From Streptomyces sp. I6 (GTDB lineage Bacteria; Actinomycetota; Actinomycetes; Streptomycetales; Streptomycetaceae): a stretch of DNA of 64,000 nucleotides. The stretch lies in contig RHDP01000001.1 of assembly GCA_003725745.1 (NCBI GenBank), positions 6,737,501 through 6,801,500 on the forward strand, written 5' to 3'. Position 1 is the stretch's first letter. Each line of letters begins with the position of its first letter. The notes below the pieces were generated by a model. That model had not been told where the DNA came from and ran no database searches. It was given only the letters and a program-made list of their open reading frames with translations. Below are positions 46,987 through 56,201 of the stretch, in pieces. The translations under genes were made by a program, and so were the position numbers.

Positions 46987-48549
46987 ATGTCGTCCGAACA
47001 GCCTTCCATGCCCGGTCGATCCCATGGGAGCAAAGAAAGGCTGGGAACTCTCCTCGCGGCATACACCGGGCTGTTCGTCGTCAATGTCAACGTCCTGATC
47101 ACCTATGTCGGGATCTTCGACATGCAGCGTCGTCTGGGCATGGGGGAATCCGACCTGCAATGGCTGGTGGGTGTCTACAGCATCGGTATGGCCTCGGCCA
47201 CGATGATCAGTGCGACGCTGGCGGACGTCTTCGGCAGGAAAACCGTCTACGTGGTGAGCCTGTGCGTGTATGTCGCGTGTTCCCTGGTCGCTGCCACGAC
47301 GTCGAGTGTGCTCGTCCTGGTGGTGGCGAGAGGAGCCCAGGGGGTTTCGGCCGCTGCGGTCATCGTCACCTCGCTCGCCCTGGTGAGCGGGGTGAGCACC
47401 ACTCGGGAGGCGAGAACGAAGGCCGTCGGAACCTGGGTCGCCGTGGGGAGCGTGGCAGTGGCCCTGGGGCCGCCGGTGGGAGGGGTCCTGGCCCAGTTGG
47501 CGGGCTGGCGCGGTCTCTTCGCGGCCGCGGTCCCGCTGTGCTTGGCCGTGCTGCTCCTCACACTCCGGTTCGTGCCCCGGTCCGAGCGGGCGGAGACCCG
47601 CGCATTCGACTGGACGGGGCAGTTCTTCTTCGTCCTGACAGTGGCGTCAATGGCGTTCGTGATGATCCAGGGGCCGTCCTTCGGATGGCGCTCGGGCGTC
47701 ACGCTTTCCCTGTTCGGGCTGAGTGTGCTGGGATTCCTCGTCTTCGTGGTCCGCGAGTCCCGGGCCCGCCACCCGATGCTCGACGTCTCTCTGTTCCGCA
47801 ACCGGTTGTACGCCCTCGCCGTTGCCGCGGTGTTCTTCGCCGCCTTCTGCAACGAGGGAGCGTTCTTCGTCGTGATGCAGTACTACCGAAGGATTCGGGA
47901 GTATTCCCCGATCGAGGTCGGATTCCTCGTCCTTCCGTTCGCCGTCGGATATGCGGTGGTCGCCCTCAAGGCGGCGGCGCTGCGGACGCGATTCGGTTTG
48001 CGGCGCCTGCTCCTGTGCGGTCAGGCGGGTCTGCTGCTCGGTCTGCTCGCCATGGTGTTCGGCTTTCCCGTCGGCAGGGGCACGGTCCTGCTCGGCATGG
48101 CCGTCGTCGGCATGGCCTCGGCCATGGTCATCACACCGGTTGTCGCACTGGTGCTGGAGGTCATGCCATCGGACCGGTCGGGCATGGCCTCCGGGATCGT
48201 GAACACCCAGCAGCCCCTCGGCGGGGCGATGAGCTTCGCCGCACTCGGCACGGTGATGACCGTGTGGCTGGGAGTCACCCTCGGCAGGGACATCGAGCGG
48301 GTGATCCCCGACCCGGCCGAGAGGCTCGGCGCCAGCCGCGCCATCATTCTGCACGCGGATCCACACACCCATGTCTCGATGAGCGCGCCGGGCGTTCAGA
48401 TCCGCCACTTCGACGCCCGCCTCGCGGACATCGCGGAGCGGAACTTCATCCAGGCCGGGCAGGTCAGTCTGGGAGTGGCGGCGCTCGCCGCCGCCGCCGT
48501 CCTCGCCGTGCTCCTGGCGGCTTTCCCCGGCGACGCGGACCACTCCTGA
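46987..48549 (+). CDS. DHA2-family MFS drug exporter, 14 TM
   Basis: 520 aa with 14 hydrophobic helices. Motif A appears as DVFGRKTVYVVSLCVYVACS, and motif C-like VAVALGPPVGGVLAQLAGWR marks it as a drug:H+ antiporter of the DHA2/EmrB type. ATG at 46987 is assumed; an in-frame GTG at 46966 is possible and neither has a strong ribosome-binding site. Divergent from the adenylation operon, it could export that operon's product. Confidence 0.88.
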   Translation: MSSEQPSMPGRSHGSKERLGTLLAAYTGLFVVNVNVLITYVGIFDMQRRLGMGESDLQWLVGVYSIGMASATMISATLADVFGRKTVYVVSLCVYVACSLVAATTSSVLVLVVARGAQGVSAAAVIVTSLALVSGVSTTREARTKAVGTWVAVGSVAVALGPPVGGVLAQLAGWRGLFAAAVPLCLAVLLLTLRFVPRSERAETRAFDWTGQFFFVLTVASMAFVMIQGPSFGWRSGVTLSLFGLSVLGFLVFVVRESRARHPMLDVSLFRNRLYALAVAAVFFAAFCNEGAFFVVMQYYRRIREYSPIEVGFLVLPFAVGYAVVALKAAALRTRFGLRRLLLCGQAGLLLGLLAMVFGFPVGRGTVLLGMAVVGMASAMVITPVVALVLEVMPSDRSGMASGIVNTQQPLGGAMSFAALGTVMTVWLGVTLGRDIERVIPDPAERLGASRAIILHADPHTHVSMSAPGVQIRHFDARLADIAERNFIQAGQVSLGVAALAAAAVLAVLLAAFPGDADHS

Positions 48550-48562
48550 ACCCGGCCGTACG

Positions 48563-48589
48563 CCCTGGCCCGGGACCCGGGCGCCAGGG
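48563..48589. terminator. Hairpin after the MFS gene
   Basis: CCCTGG (48563-48568) and CCAGGG (48584-48589) enclose two CCCGGG words and form a compact GC stem 14 bp after the stop. The rest of the gap to 48994 has no supported gene. Confidence 0.5.
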
Positions 48590-48994
48590 GCGGGGAGGTG
48601 CACGAGTGGAGTTCCCCGCGATGCCGGGCACCCGGAGGCCGGGACGCGGGTCCCGAGCACCTCAGGGCTGCCGGGTGATCCCCGGCGGGCGCACGACGAC
48701 AGCCGCGGCACCTCGACGCATTGCCGGATCACCCGAGCACACCCGGTGCGGGAGGGCGGCCGCCCGCCGTGCGATGCACCGCGTCCGACGCCGTGCGCTG
48801 ATCCACCGGTCCTGCGGGACAGCCCTGAGGAGCCGGGTGGGTCGCGACCGCGGCATGAGGTCCCCGCGTCCACCCCGGGGGCGCCTCGCGGCCGGCCCGT
48901 ACCGTCGACGCAGGCGCGTTGAGGGATCGGCGGCCGACTTCGCCCAGGCCTCCCGGCCGTTGACACCTGTGGGCACCAGCGCTGCCGAGGGGTG

Positions 48995-49594
48995 TCAGGC
49001 GATCGCCGGCAGAGTCGCCTCGAGTTCGAACCATGTGGTCTTGCCGGTGGCGGTGCGGCAGCTGCCCCATGCGTCGGCGAGGGCGTCGAGGATCCCGATG
49101 CCCCGGCCTCCTTCGGCCCAGTGCTCGGCCGAGCAGCCCGCCGGGCCGTCGCTGTTGGTGTCCTCCACCTCGCAGCACAGGCGGCCGTCGCGGACCCGCA
49201 GATTGAGCCGCAGGGGGCCGCGCGTGTGGCGGACCGAGTTGGTGACCAGTTCGCTGATCAGGAGTTCGACGGTCTCCTCCAGATCAGGCAGCTCCCGCAG
49301 ACCCCAGAGACCGAGCTGGGCGACCGCCAGGTGCCGGGCCCGGCGGACCGAGGCCGGCTCCCGCCGCAGAGGCCAGGAGGTCTCCCGCTCGGTGGCCCGG
49401 GCACGGGGGGACTCCAGCGGCCGCAGGGGCAGCGTCATACGGGACCAGAGCACCGCCTGACGGGCGCCGAAGGACAGGAGCCGGTTCGCCGGACCGCCGT
49501 CGCGGACCGGCAGCCCCCTCCCCGGCCTCCACCCGAAACGGTGAAGGCGCCGGGCACGGGATGACGCGAGGCGGCCGATAGCGGGAGAGGCCAT
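48995..49594 (-). CDS. Anti-sigma-like ATP-binding protein (HATPase_c, RsbW type)
   Basis: 199 aa. A basic N-terminus is followed by a GHKL ATPase domain with N box ELLISELVTNSVRHT, G1 box EVEDTNSDGP and G2 box EGGRGIGILDALADAWG. No kinase dimerisation domain is present. Streptomyces has dozens of such proteins; known ones act as anti-sigma-factor kinases or partners of PP2C phosphatases. ATG at 49594 has AAGGA nine nt upstream. No sigma or anti-anti-sigma gene is adjacent. Confidence 0.82.
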   Translation of the reverse strand: MASPAIGRLASSRARRLHRFGWRPGRGLPVRDGGPANRLLSFGARQAVLWSRMTLPLRPLESPRARATERETSWPLRREPASVRRARHLAVAQLGLWGLRELPDLEETVELLISELVTNSVRHTRGPLRLNLRVRDGRLCCEVEDTNSDGPAGCSAEHWAEGGRGIGILDALADAWGSCRTATGKTTWFELEATLPAIA

Positions 49595-50855
49595 GAGGAT
49601 CAGTCCTTTCCGAGCTGCCGGCTCGGCACTCGGTCGGCGGTGAGCGAGCGGGAGGGGTCGAGTCATGCCGGACCCGAAGGCCGAAGACCCCATTGCGGGC
49701 CTCGAAGGAGGTCACGGGGGAAAGCGCTGCACGATGCCTCGTAGGCAAGAGAACTGTAGCGCGCATTACACTAAATTTCGGGCAAAGGCGAAATATAAGA
49801 TGTGTAAGTCCGTCAGCCCGCAGGCCGGAGCGGTCCTTCCCGCCCGCACGGGTCGGCCGTGCGTATCGACGGGATCGACGGCACACACCCGGGGCGCGCG
49901 TGCGGGAGGCCCGGGAAGCGAGCCGGCGTGAACCGCCCCGGGTTCCGCCGTCTGCGCCCGCTCGTGACGACGGGGGCTCCCGGGAGGCGGTACCGCACCG
50001 GCTGCGCCCTTGCGCCCGGCCGTGGTGTAGAGCCGATCACGGTCCGACGCTTCCGTCAGGGAACCGTCCGGTGCGTGCCGCTGCCAGCCGTCGTGCGATC
50101 ACCGCTGGTCCCGGCCCGGCGAGCCTCAACAGGGTTTCCGGCGAATGCGGTTCGGGCCGCGACCCGGGGATCCGTCAGCTTGTTCGGCTGCACCACTCTG
50201 CGGGACGCGATCTTCCCGGGGGGCGGTACCGCACCGGCTGCTCCCCGGTGCCCGGCCGGGGAGCGCTTCTGTGTGCCCTGTGCCCCGCCGGCCATCCGCA
50301 GGCGGCGGCAGGCGGGCGAGGGGTACGGGAACGGGAGGGCCGCTGGACACCTGGGCCGGTGCGATAGGTGGAGTTCGATGCCGCGGACGGTGCCGGGCGA
50401 TGCCGGCAAAGCCCACGGCGGCCGGCCGTGCGGATCGGCGGGGACCGCACGTCGGTGCCGTGCCCCCGTGTGTTCTCCGGGGCGGAAGGGCCGGTCGGCG
50501 GCGATCCGGCCGGTCGGCAGCGGTCTCCGGTCCAGGATCACCGGCGCGGTCCGGGCCGCGGTCCTCGCCGCGGTCGCCGGGTCCGGGGCGAGCGCGGCCG
50601 GGAGCGCGACGGTCTCGGCGGCCTACCGGCTGGCGGTGGCGGTGGCGGTGGCCGGGGTGGCGGAGGTGGTGCCGTGGCCGGACCGGCGGCGATCCGGCCA
50701 CGGCGCGGCCGAGCCGCGGGCGGACGACCGGTGCCGCGCCTCGTGACAGGTGCCGCGCCTCGCGGAGGCGTGGGCCGCACCTTCGCCGGGGGAGCGGCGC
50801 CACTCGCCCGGAGGCTCCGGCCGATCGGTGCCGGCGGCGTGTCAGGCGGCCGGGC
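49595..50855. other. 1.26-kb gap with repeat and possible gene remnant
   Basis: 49735-49805 is strikingly AT-rich for this genome and is a likely promoter of the ATPase gene. A direct repeat of about 50 bp around GGCGGTACCGCACCGGCTGC occurs near 49980-50030 and again near 50218-50265. 50540-50745 (+) reads as about 60 codons of perfect GC3 bias coding Ala/Val-rich hydrophobic sequence (AVRAAVLAAVAGSGASAAGS) without a start, possibly the tail of a lost membrane protein. No intact gene. Confidence 0.5.
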
Positions 50856-51368
50856 TCACTTGATCTGTCCGGCGGCCCACTCGGCCCACTCGCGGCGCAT
50901 GGCGTTGAACCGCAGGCCGTACTCCAGGGCGATCCGCCCGTACACCGAGAGATCGTCGTCGCCCCAGTCGATGGCGTCCGTCAGTCTGCGCAGCTCCCGG
51001 TACCCTTCCTCGGACATCTCGGTCAGCTCGGTCAGATAGGTGCGCGCCTGTCCCGGCTCCAGCACACCGAGGAAGAAGACACGCAGCAACACATCGCTGC
51101 GGGTGCTGAGTTGGGGCTTCGTCTCGGTCAGCCAGTGCCGCAGCTCGGACATTCCCGCGTCCGTGAGGGCGTACTCCTTGCGGCCGCGCGGCCCCTCGGC
51201 GGCCACCGTGATGAGGCCGGCGCCCGCCAGCCTGGTCAGCTCGGTGTAGATCTGGCTCTGGGTCGCGGGCCAGACGTTGGCCAGTGAGGTCTCGAAGCGC
51301 TTCAGCAGGTCGTACCCGCTGGCGGGGCGCTCCGACAGGAGACCGAGCAGTGCGTGTCTGAGGCTCAT
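50856..51368 (-). CDS. PadR-family transcriptional regulator
   Basis: 170 aa. The winged helix is MSLRHALLGLLSERPASGYD with LLKRFETSLANVWPATQSQI and the wing GPRGRKEYALTDAG. The C-terminal helical dimerisation domain follows (YLTELTEMSEEGYRELRRLT). PadR proteins usually repress a divergent gene, often one for an exporter or detoxifying enzyme, and release DNA on ligand binding. Here the divergent gene is the membrane protein at 51455, with a likely operator between. Confidence 0.9.
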   Translation of the reverse strand: MSLRHALLGLLSERPASGYDLLKRFETSLANVWPATQSQIYTELTRLAGAGLITVAAEGPRGRKEYALTDAGMSELRHWLTETKPQLSTRSDVLLRVFFLGVLEPGQARTYLTELTEMSEEGYRELRRLTDAIDWGDDDLSVYGRIALEYGLRFNAMRREWAEWAAGQIK

Positions 51369-51390
51369 GCCGACACCCTACCTTCCACAA

Positions 51391-51428
51391 TTGACATATC
51401 GACCCAGCACCTTCTACTTTCGACATGT
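51391..51428 (+). promoter_or_regulatory. Promoter with overlapping PadR operator
   Basis: TTGACA (51391-51396) and TACTTT (51415-51420) with 18-bp spacing form a near-consensus vegetative promoter for the membrane gene. ACATATCGA (51394-51402) and TCGACATGT (51420-51428) are inverted repeats matching at 8 of 9 bases that overlap both boxes. This fits repression by the divergently encoded PadR protein. Confidence 0.65.
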
Positions 51429-51454
51429 CATAACTGATACCCTTGGGAGGGATC

Positions 51455-52009
51455 ATGTCTTACCTGCGGACGTTCCTGCCGTGGATCGTCTTCGCGGCAG
51501 TCCCCTCGCAGCACTGGCAGTGGGCATCACTGGCCGCGCTGGCGGTCGCCATCGTGATCATTCGTCTGCAGCGACGGGCCGGGAGCGGATTCGACGCCCT
51601 GATCATCGAAATCGGCTCGGCCTTCTTCTTCGCCGCGTTGGCCTTCACGGCCTTCAACGATCCGCAGTCGGGCCTGCACGAGTACTCCGCCGCGCTCGCC
51701 TCCGGCACCCTCGCGATCATCGCCGGGGCTTCCCTGGCCATAGGCAAGCCGTTCACCCTGGGCATCGCGCGGCGCACCACGCCCAGGGAGGTCTGGGCCC
51801 GCAGAGCCTTCATCCGCACCAATGTCGTCATCACCGCCGTGTGGACGGCGGCCTTCGCCCTGACCGCGGTCGTCCTCGCGCTGGAGGCTTACGCCGGAAG
51901 CGCCCACTCGACCGCGGCGATCGTCGTGCAACTCGCCGGATTCGCCGTCCCGATGCTCTTCACCGTCCGCTACGTCGCGCACGTCCGGGGCAAGGCCACC
52001 GCCTCCTGA
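51455..52009 (+). CDS. Membrane protein under PadR control
   Basis: 184 aa with six hydrophobic segments (LPWIVFAAVPSQHWQWASLA, ALIIEIGSAFFFAALAFTAF, LAIIAGASLAIGKPFTLGIA, VVITAVWTAAFALTAVVLAL, VVQLAGFAVPMLF). Length and topology suit a small channel, enzyme or septation-type membrane protein; no family is recognised. ATG at 51455 has GGGAGG upstream. Confidence 0.75.
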   Translation: MSYLRTFLPWIVFAAVPSQHWQWASLAALAVAIVIIRLQRRAGSGFDALIIEIGSAFFFAALAFTAFNDPQSGLHEYSAALASGTLAIIAGASLAIGKPFTLGIARRTTPREVWARRAFIRTNVVITAVWTAAFALTAVVLALEAYAGSAHSTAAIVVQLAGFAVPMLFTVRYVAHVRGKATAS

Positions 52010-53341
52010 ACGGATCGGCTTCCGCCGGCCGCACGCGCGGACCCGTCTCGTCCGGGCGGCGCGTGGACGGCGCCACCGGGTCCGGCGGGCAACGCGGCGG
52101 CCCGCAGCACCGGTGCCGGCGGGAGGCCCGTCGTTCCCCGTGCCGGACGGCCACGGCACGGTGCCGAGCGGGCGCGCACCCCCGGGCCCCCGGAACGCGC
52201 CGCGAGCGAGCCGGCCCGCTCCCCATCCGGCGTGCACCATCCTTCCCCGCCCGCGCTCACACACCCGGCAGGCACCCGGCAGGCACCCGGCAGGCACCCG
52301 GCCTGTGCGCGGTGGACGGCCCCCGGTCGCCATTCCCGTCCCGCCGGTCGCCATTCCCGTCCCGCCGGCCCCGCGACGGCACCCGCCCCGCGACGTCACC
52401 CGTACCCGCGCTCGCGCTCGCCAGAGGCGCACGGGACGTATCCGGGGCACTGCACCGGGGCCGCCGCCACCGGGAGCCGGCGCGGGCCGGCTTTTCGCGG
52501 CGCACCCCTCGTCGATTCCGGCCGGGACCTCTGCCCGCCATCGGTTTCACAAGCGCGCGCAAACATTAAGTGCATCTAACAGGCAAGCACTTTGCCATCT
52601 CCACACCATCTCCTTACCGATATGGCCCGATTTCCTCGCTAGGTTCATCACCACAAGGGCGACCATGTGCACGAGCACTGGTCGATCTTTGCAGTCAGTA
52701 ACGCGAATGTGAGCGTCACCCCGACGCCCGCTTGGCTTTTTCCGGCTGGCAGGAAGAGCGAACTGTGAGGGCGACTGAAGCCCTCACGCCCCATCGACGG
52801 CCGCCCCGTGCATCGCTGCCGCGGGCGGCTTGTCACCGCTCTGTCCGCGGTGGCCGGTGAACAAGCCGCGGCGAAGCATTCGTTGAGAGACGCACCATGA
52901 GGCGAGATCGAATGAGGACCCATGAAGACGGGTGCCGGCCGGGCCGCGCACCCGGTCCCCACCCCGACGGCTCCGGGCCACTTCCGCCGGGTGGGGGCCG
53001 CCGGCCGGCGGGTCCGGTGCGGTGCGGCTCGCGGCCGCGCCGGCGGGAGGCCGCGGGCGCCCCGCTCCGCGGTGGACCCCGGGCCGGCGCCCGGGCGGCC
53101 GCGGTGCGGCGCGACGGGGTGGCGTGGGCCCGCCGGAACGCCGGAGCGGGCACCGGTGGGCGGCCGTCGCGCCGAGGCGGCGCCGGCCGGCCGGGCGCCG
53201 CGCCGAGAGCCCACTGGGCCGGCTTTCCGGGGCACTTCATGCGAACTCAGGCACCCGCGGCACGGCCGTGAAGTAGATCACAACTTTACAGATCTCTTGC
53301 AAATAGCCGCGAGGTAACTCTAGCAAATTATGGAGATTCTC
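52010..53341. other. 1.33-kb gap before the last operon
   Basis: Apart from the tandem repeats at 52262-52366, two AT-rich stretches stand out, 52550-52740 and 53265-53341; the second is the probable promoter and leader of the ABC/biosynthetic operon. A hairpin GTGAGGGC (52765-52772)/GCCCTCAC (52780-52787) follows the first. 52900-53240 is very GC-rich with no supported gene. Confidence 0.5.
52262..52366. repeat. Two short tandem repeats in a long gap
   Basis: CACCCGGCAGG (11 bp) occurs four times at 52262-52305, the last copy with two changes. A 21-bp unit occurs twice at 52325-52345 and 52346-52366. Both are noncoding. Confidence 0.75.
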
Positions 53342-54316
53342 ATGATGTCCCATGTCCAGAATCGACCGGAATCCAGAGAGACGACCTCTGCCGAGGTCGC
53401 CGTGCTGAGTAAGATCGTCAAACGCTACGCCGATACAAAAGGCGCGGAGTTCACCGCGGTCAACGGTCTCGATCTGCGCGTCCGGCGAGGCGAGGTCGTG
53501 GCATTCCTGGGGCCCAACGGTGCCGGGAAGACCACCACCATCGACATGCTGCTGGGACTGCTCCCACCGGATTCGGGCGAGGTGCGGCTCTTCGGCGGGC
53601 CCCCGCAGCAGGCGGTGCGTTCCGGACGGGTCGGTGCCGTACTGCAGACGGGCGGCCTGCTGCCCGACCTGACCGTCCAGGCCACCGTGCGGATGCTCGG
53701 CTCGCTGCACCCCGGTGCGGATCCCGAGAGCGCCATCCGCCGGGCCGGCATCACCGCGCTGCGGCGGCGGAAGGTAGCCGAGTGCTCGGGAGGTGAGCAG
53801 CAACGGCTGCGTTTCGCTCTCGCCCTGCTGCCCGAGCCCGAGTTCCTCGTCCTGGACGAACCGACGGCCGGGATGGACGTGGCGGCCCGCCGGGAGTTCT
53901 GGGCAGCCGTGCGCCAGGACGCGGCGCGCGGCACGACGGTCATGTTCGCCACCCACTACGTGGAGGAGGCGGAGCACTTCGCCGACCGGGTCGTGATGAT
54001 CGACCGCGGCAGGCTCGTCGCCGACGGCTCCGTGTCCACCATCAGAGCCGCCATCAGCGGACGCACCGTCTCGGCCCGGATGACCGCCGTGGAGGCGGCC
54101 ATCGTGGCCGCTTCTCCCGAGGTCCGCTCCAGCACGGTGCGCGGCGACCGCCACTGCTTCGACTGCACGGACTCCGACTCCGTGCTGCGTCTGCTGCTCC
54201 ACCGGACGTCCGCCACGGAGATCGAGGTCGCGCCGCGCAGCCTCGAGGAGGCCTTCCTGGCCATCACCGACCCCGACCACGACCACGACCGAGGCGTCCG
54301 GGAGGCCCGGCGATGA
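53342..54316 (+). CDS. ABC transporter ATP-binding protein (DrrA-like)
   Basis: 324 aa. Walker A GPNGAGKTTTIDMLLGLLPP, signature SGGEQQRLRFALALL, Walker B FLVLDEPTAGMD and H-loop ATHY are intact. The C-terminal 90 residues resemble the extension of DrrA-type drug exporters. GGAG (53332-53335) precedes the ATG at 53342; an upstream in-frame ATG at 53330 has no such site. It pairs with the ABC-2 permease by ATGA overlap and heads the operon that continues into biosynthetic genes. Confidence 0.92.
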   Translation: MMSHVQNRPESRETTSAEVAVLSKIVKRYADTKGAEFTAVNGLDLRVRRGEVVAFLGPNGAGKTTTIDMLLGLLPPDSGEVRLFGGPPQQAVRSGRVGAVLQTGGLLPDLTVQATVRMLGSLHPGADPESAIRRAGITALRRRKVAECSGGEQQRLRFALALLPEPEFLVLDEPTAGMDVAARREFWAAVRQDAARGTTVMFATHYVEEAEHFADRVVMIDRGRLVADGSVSTIRAAISGRTVSARMTAVEAAIVAASPEVRSSTVRGDRHCFDCTDSDSVLRLLLHRTSATEIEVAPRSLEEAFLAITDPDHDHDRGVREARR

Positions 54317-55107
54317 GCACCGCAGAGACATCCGCCCCCCGTGTACGGACCTCGCCTTTCGGCGGCGTGAACCCGACCTTCGTCTCCTTCGAACTCCGGC
54401 GGCGTTTCAGCCGCCAGACCACGATCTTCACCATCCTGCTGCCCGCGGTCCTCTACCTCGCCCTGTTCCGGACGGGCCCGGACGGCGGGACGCTCGCGCA
54501 CGGCAACTTCGCCGCCTGGATGATGACGGGACTCGCCGTCTACGGAGCGGCGATGGCGGCCATCAGCTCCGCGGCGACCATCTCGATCGAGAAGTCCACC
54601 GGCTGGATGCGCACGATCGCGCTGAGCCCTCTCGCTCCGCCCGGGTACCTCCTGGTGAAGGTGGTCTGCTCGGTGATGATGGCCGCCGTGCCCGTCGCCG
54701 TCATCGGGGTGGTCGGATTCGCCACCGGCGCCCGCGCGGAGCCGGGTGTCTGGGTCACGTCGCTGCTCGCCGCCTGGCTCGGGTCCGCCGTGTTCGCCGC
54801 CCTCGGCATCGCGCTGGGGCTGGCCCTGAAGCCCGAAACCGTCACGCACATACCCGGGTTGGTGATGACCGCGCTCGCGTTCCTCGGCAACCTGTTCATC
54901 CCGCTCAGCGGCACCCTGCTCGAGATCGCCCGGTACACACCCCTGTACGGCGTCTCGGCGCTGGCCCGCTACGCCCTCACCGACGGCTACTCGTTCAGCG
55001 GTGAGCACTCCGGTCTGGCGGGCGCCGTGCTCAACGTGGCCGCCTGGCTGGCCGTGTTCTCCTTCATGGCGATCCGCCGCTTCAGGCGGAGCACAAGCCG
55101 CTTGTAG
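54313..55107 (+). CDS. ABC-2 type transporter permease
   Basis: 264 aa with six transmembrane helices (FTILLPAVLYLALF, WMMTGLAVYGAAMAAISSAA, LLVKVVCSVMMAAVPVAVIG, and three more). It forms an exporter with the preceding ATPase, probably for self-resistance or product export of the following genes. Short ACGGCACCCGTAGCCCCT-like repeats fill most of the 159-bp gap that follows. Confidence 0.9.
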   Translation: MSTAETSAPRVRTSPFGGVNPTFVSFELRRRFSRQTTIFTILLPAVLYLALFRTGPDGGTLAHGNFAAWMMTGLAVYGAAMAAISSAATISIEKSTGWMRTIALSPLAPPGYLLVKVVCSVMMAAVPVAVIGVVGFATGARAEPGVWVTSLLAAWLGSAVFAALGIALGLALKPETVTHIPGLVMTALAFLGNLFIPLSGTLLEIARYTPLYGVSALARYALTDGYSFSGEHSGLAGAVLNVAAWLAVFSFMAIRRFRRSTSRL

Positions 55108-55266
55108 CGCACCGCCGTTCGGTGGTCCCCACGGCACCCGTAGCCCCTACGGCACCCGTAGTCCCTACCCACACCCCTAGCCCCTACGACACCCGCCTCC
55201 CGCGCGGCACCGTCCGACGACGGCCGTGCGCGACATGTCCTCCCCACCAAGAAGGGTGTAGAGCTG

Positions 55267-56201
55267 GTGATTGCCTTCATCGCACCGGGACAGGGCTCCC
55301 AGACCCCCGGGATGCTGGCCGGCTGGCTGCGCGACCCGCTCCTCGCCGAGCGGGTCCGGGCCTGGTCCGAGGCCGCCGACGTCGACCTGGTGCACCTCGG
55401 CACCAGAGCCTCGGCCGCCGAGGTCGCCCGGACCGAGAACACCCAGCCCCTGCTGGTCGCCCAGGGGCTGCTGGCCCACGAGGAACCGTCCGCGGAGGCC
55501 ACGCTGGCAGCGGGCCACTCGGTGGGCGAGATCACCGCCGCCGCCTGCGCCGGGGTGCTGAGCCCCACCGACGCCGTACGCCTGGCCGCCATCCGCGGCC
55601 GTGCCATGGCCGACGCCTGCGCCGCGGTGCCCACCTCGATGGCCGCCGTGGTGGGCGGCGACGAGTCGGACGTGCTCGCGGCGATCGCCGAACACGGCCT
55701 CACCGCGGCGACGTTCAACGGCGCCGGCCAGATCGTGGCCGCGGGACTGACCGAGGACCTGCGGCGTCTCGCGGCCGAGCCTCCCCCGGCAGCACGGTCG
55801 CGCCGCTGAAGGTCGCGGGGGCCTTCCACACCCGGTACATGGAACCCGCACGGCGGCGCCTGGCCGCCGCGGCCGCGGTGACGCCGTTCCGGCCGCCCCG
55901 CGGGCTGCTGCTCTCCAACGCCGACGGCGAACCGGTCGCCAGGCCGGAGATGATCCGGCGGCGGCTGGTCGACCAGGTCGTGCAGCCGGTGCGCTGGGAC
56001 CTCTGCCTGCTCGCCCTCGGGCGGATCGCGCCGGACGTGACCGTGGCCCTGCCCCCTTCCCGCACGCTCGCCAACCTCGTCAGGCGCCACCTTCCCGGGC
56101 TGTTCGTCATGTCCGTCAGCACGCCGGGGGACCTCCCGAGGGTCCGGGCGCGTCTCACCGCGGCTTCCCGGACGAGGGGGGCGACCCATGCCGGTCTCTG
56201 A
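55267..56201 (+). CDS. Malonyl-CoA:ACP acyltransferase, FabD-like (one frameshift)
   Basis: About 311 aa after restoring one C near 55785 (AAEPP|GSTVAPLKVAGAF). FIAPGQGSQTPGM at the start, GHSVGEITAAACAG with the nucleophile Ser, and AFHTRYM with the catalytic His define the family. It loads malonyl or another acyl unit onto the ACP encoded downstream. GTG at 55267; the 3' end overlaps the acyl-AMP ligase gene by 14 bp. Confidence 0.9.
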
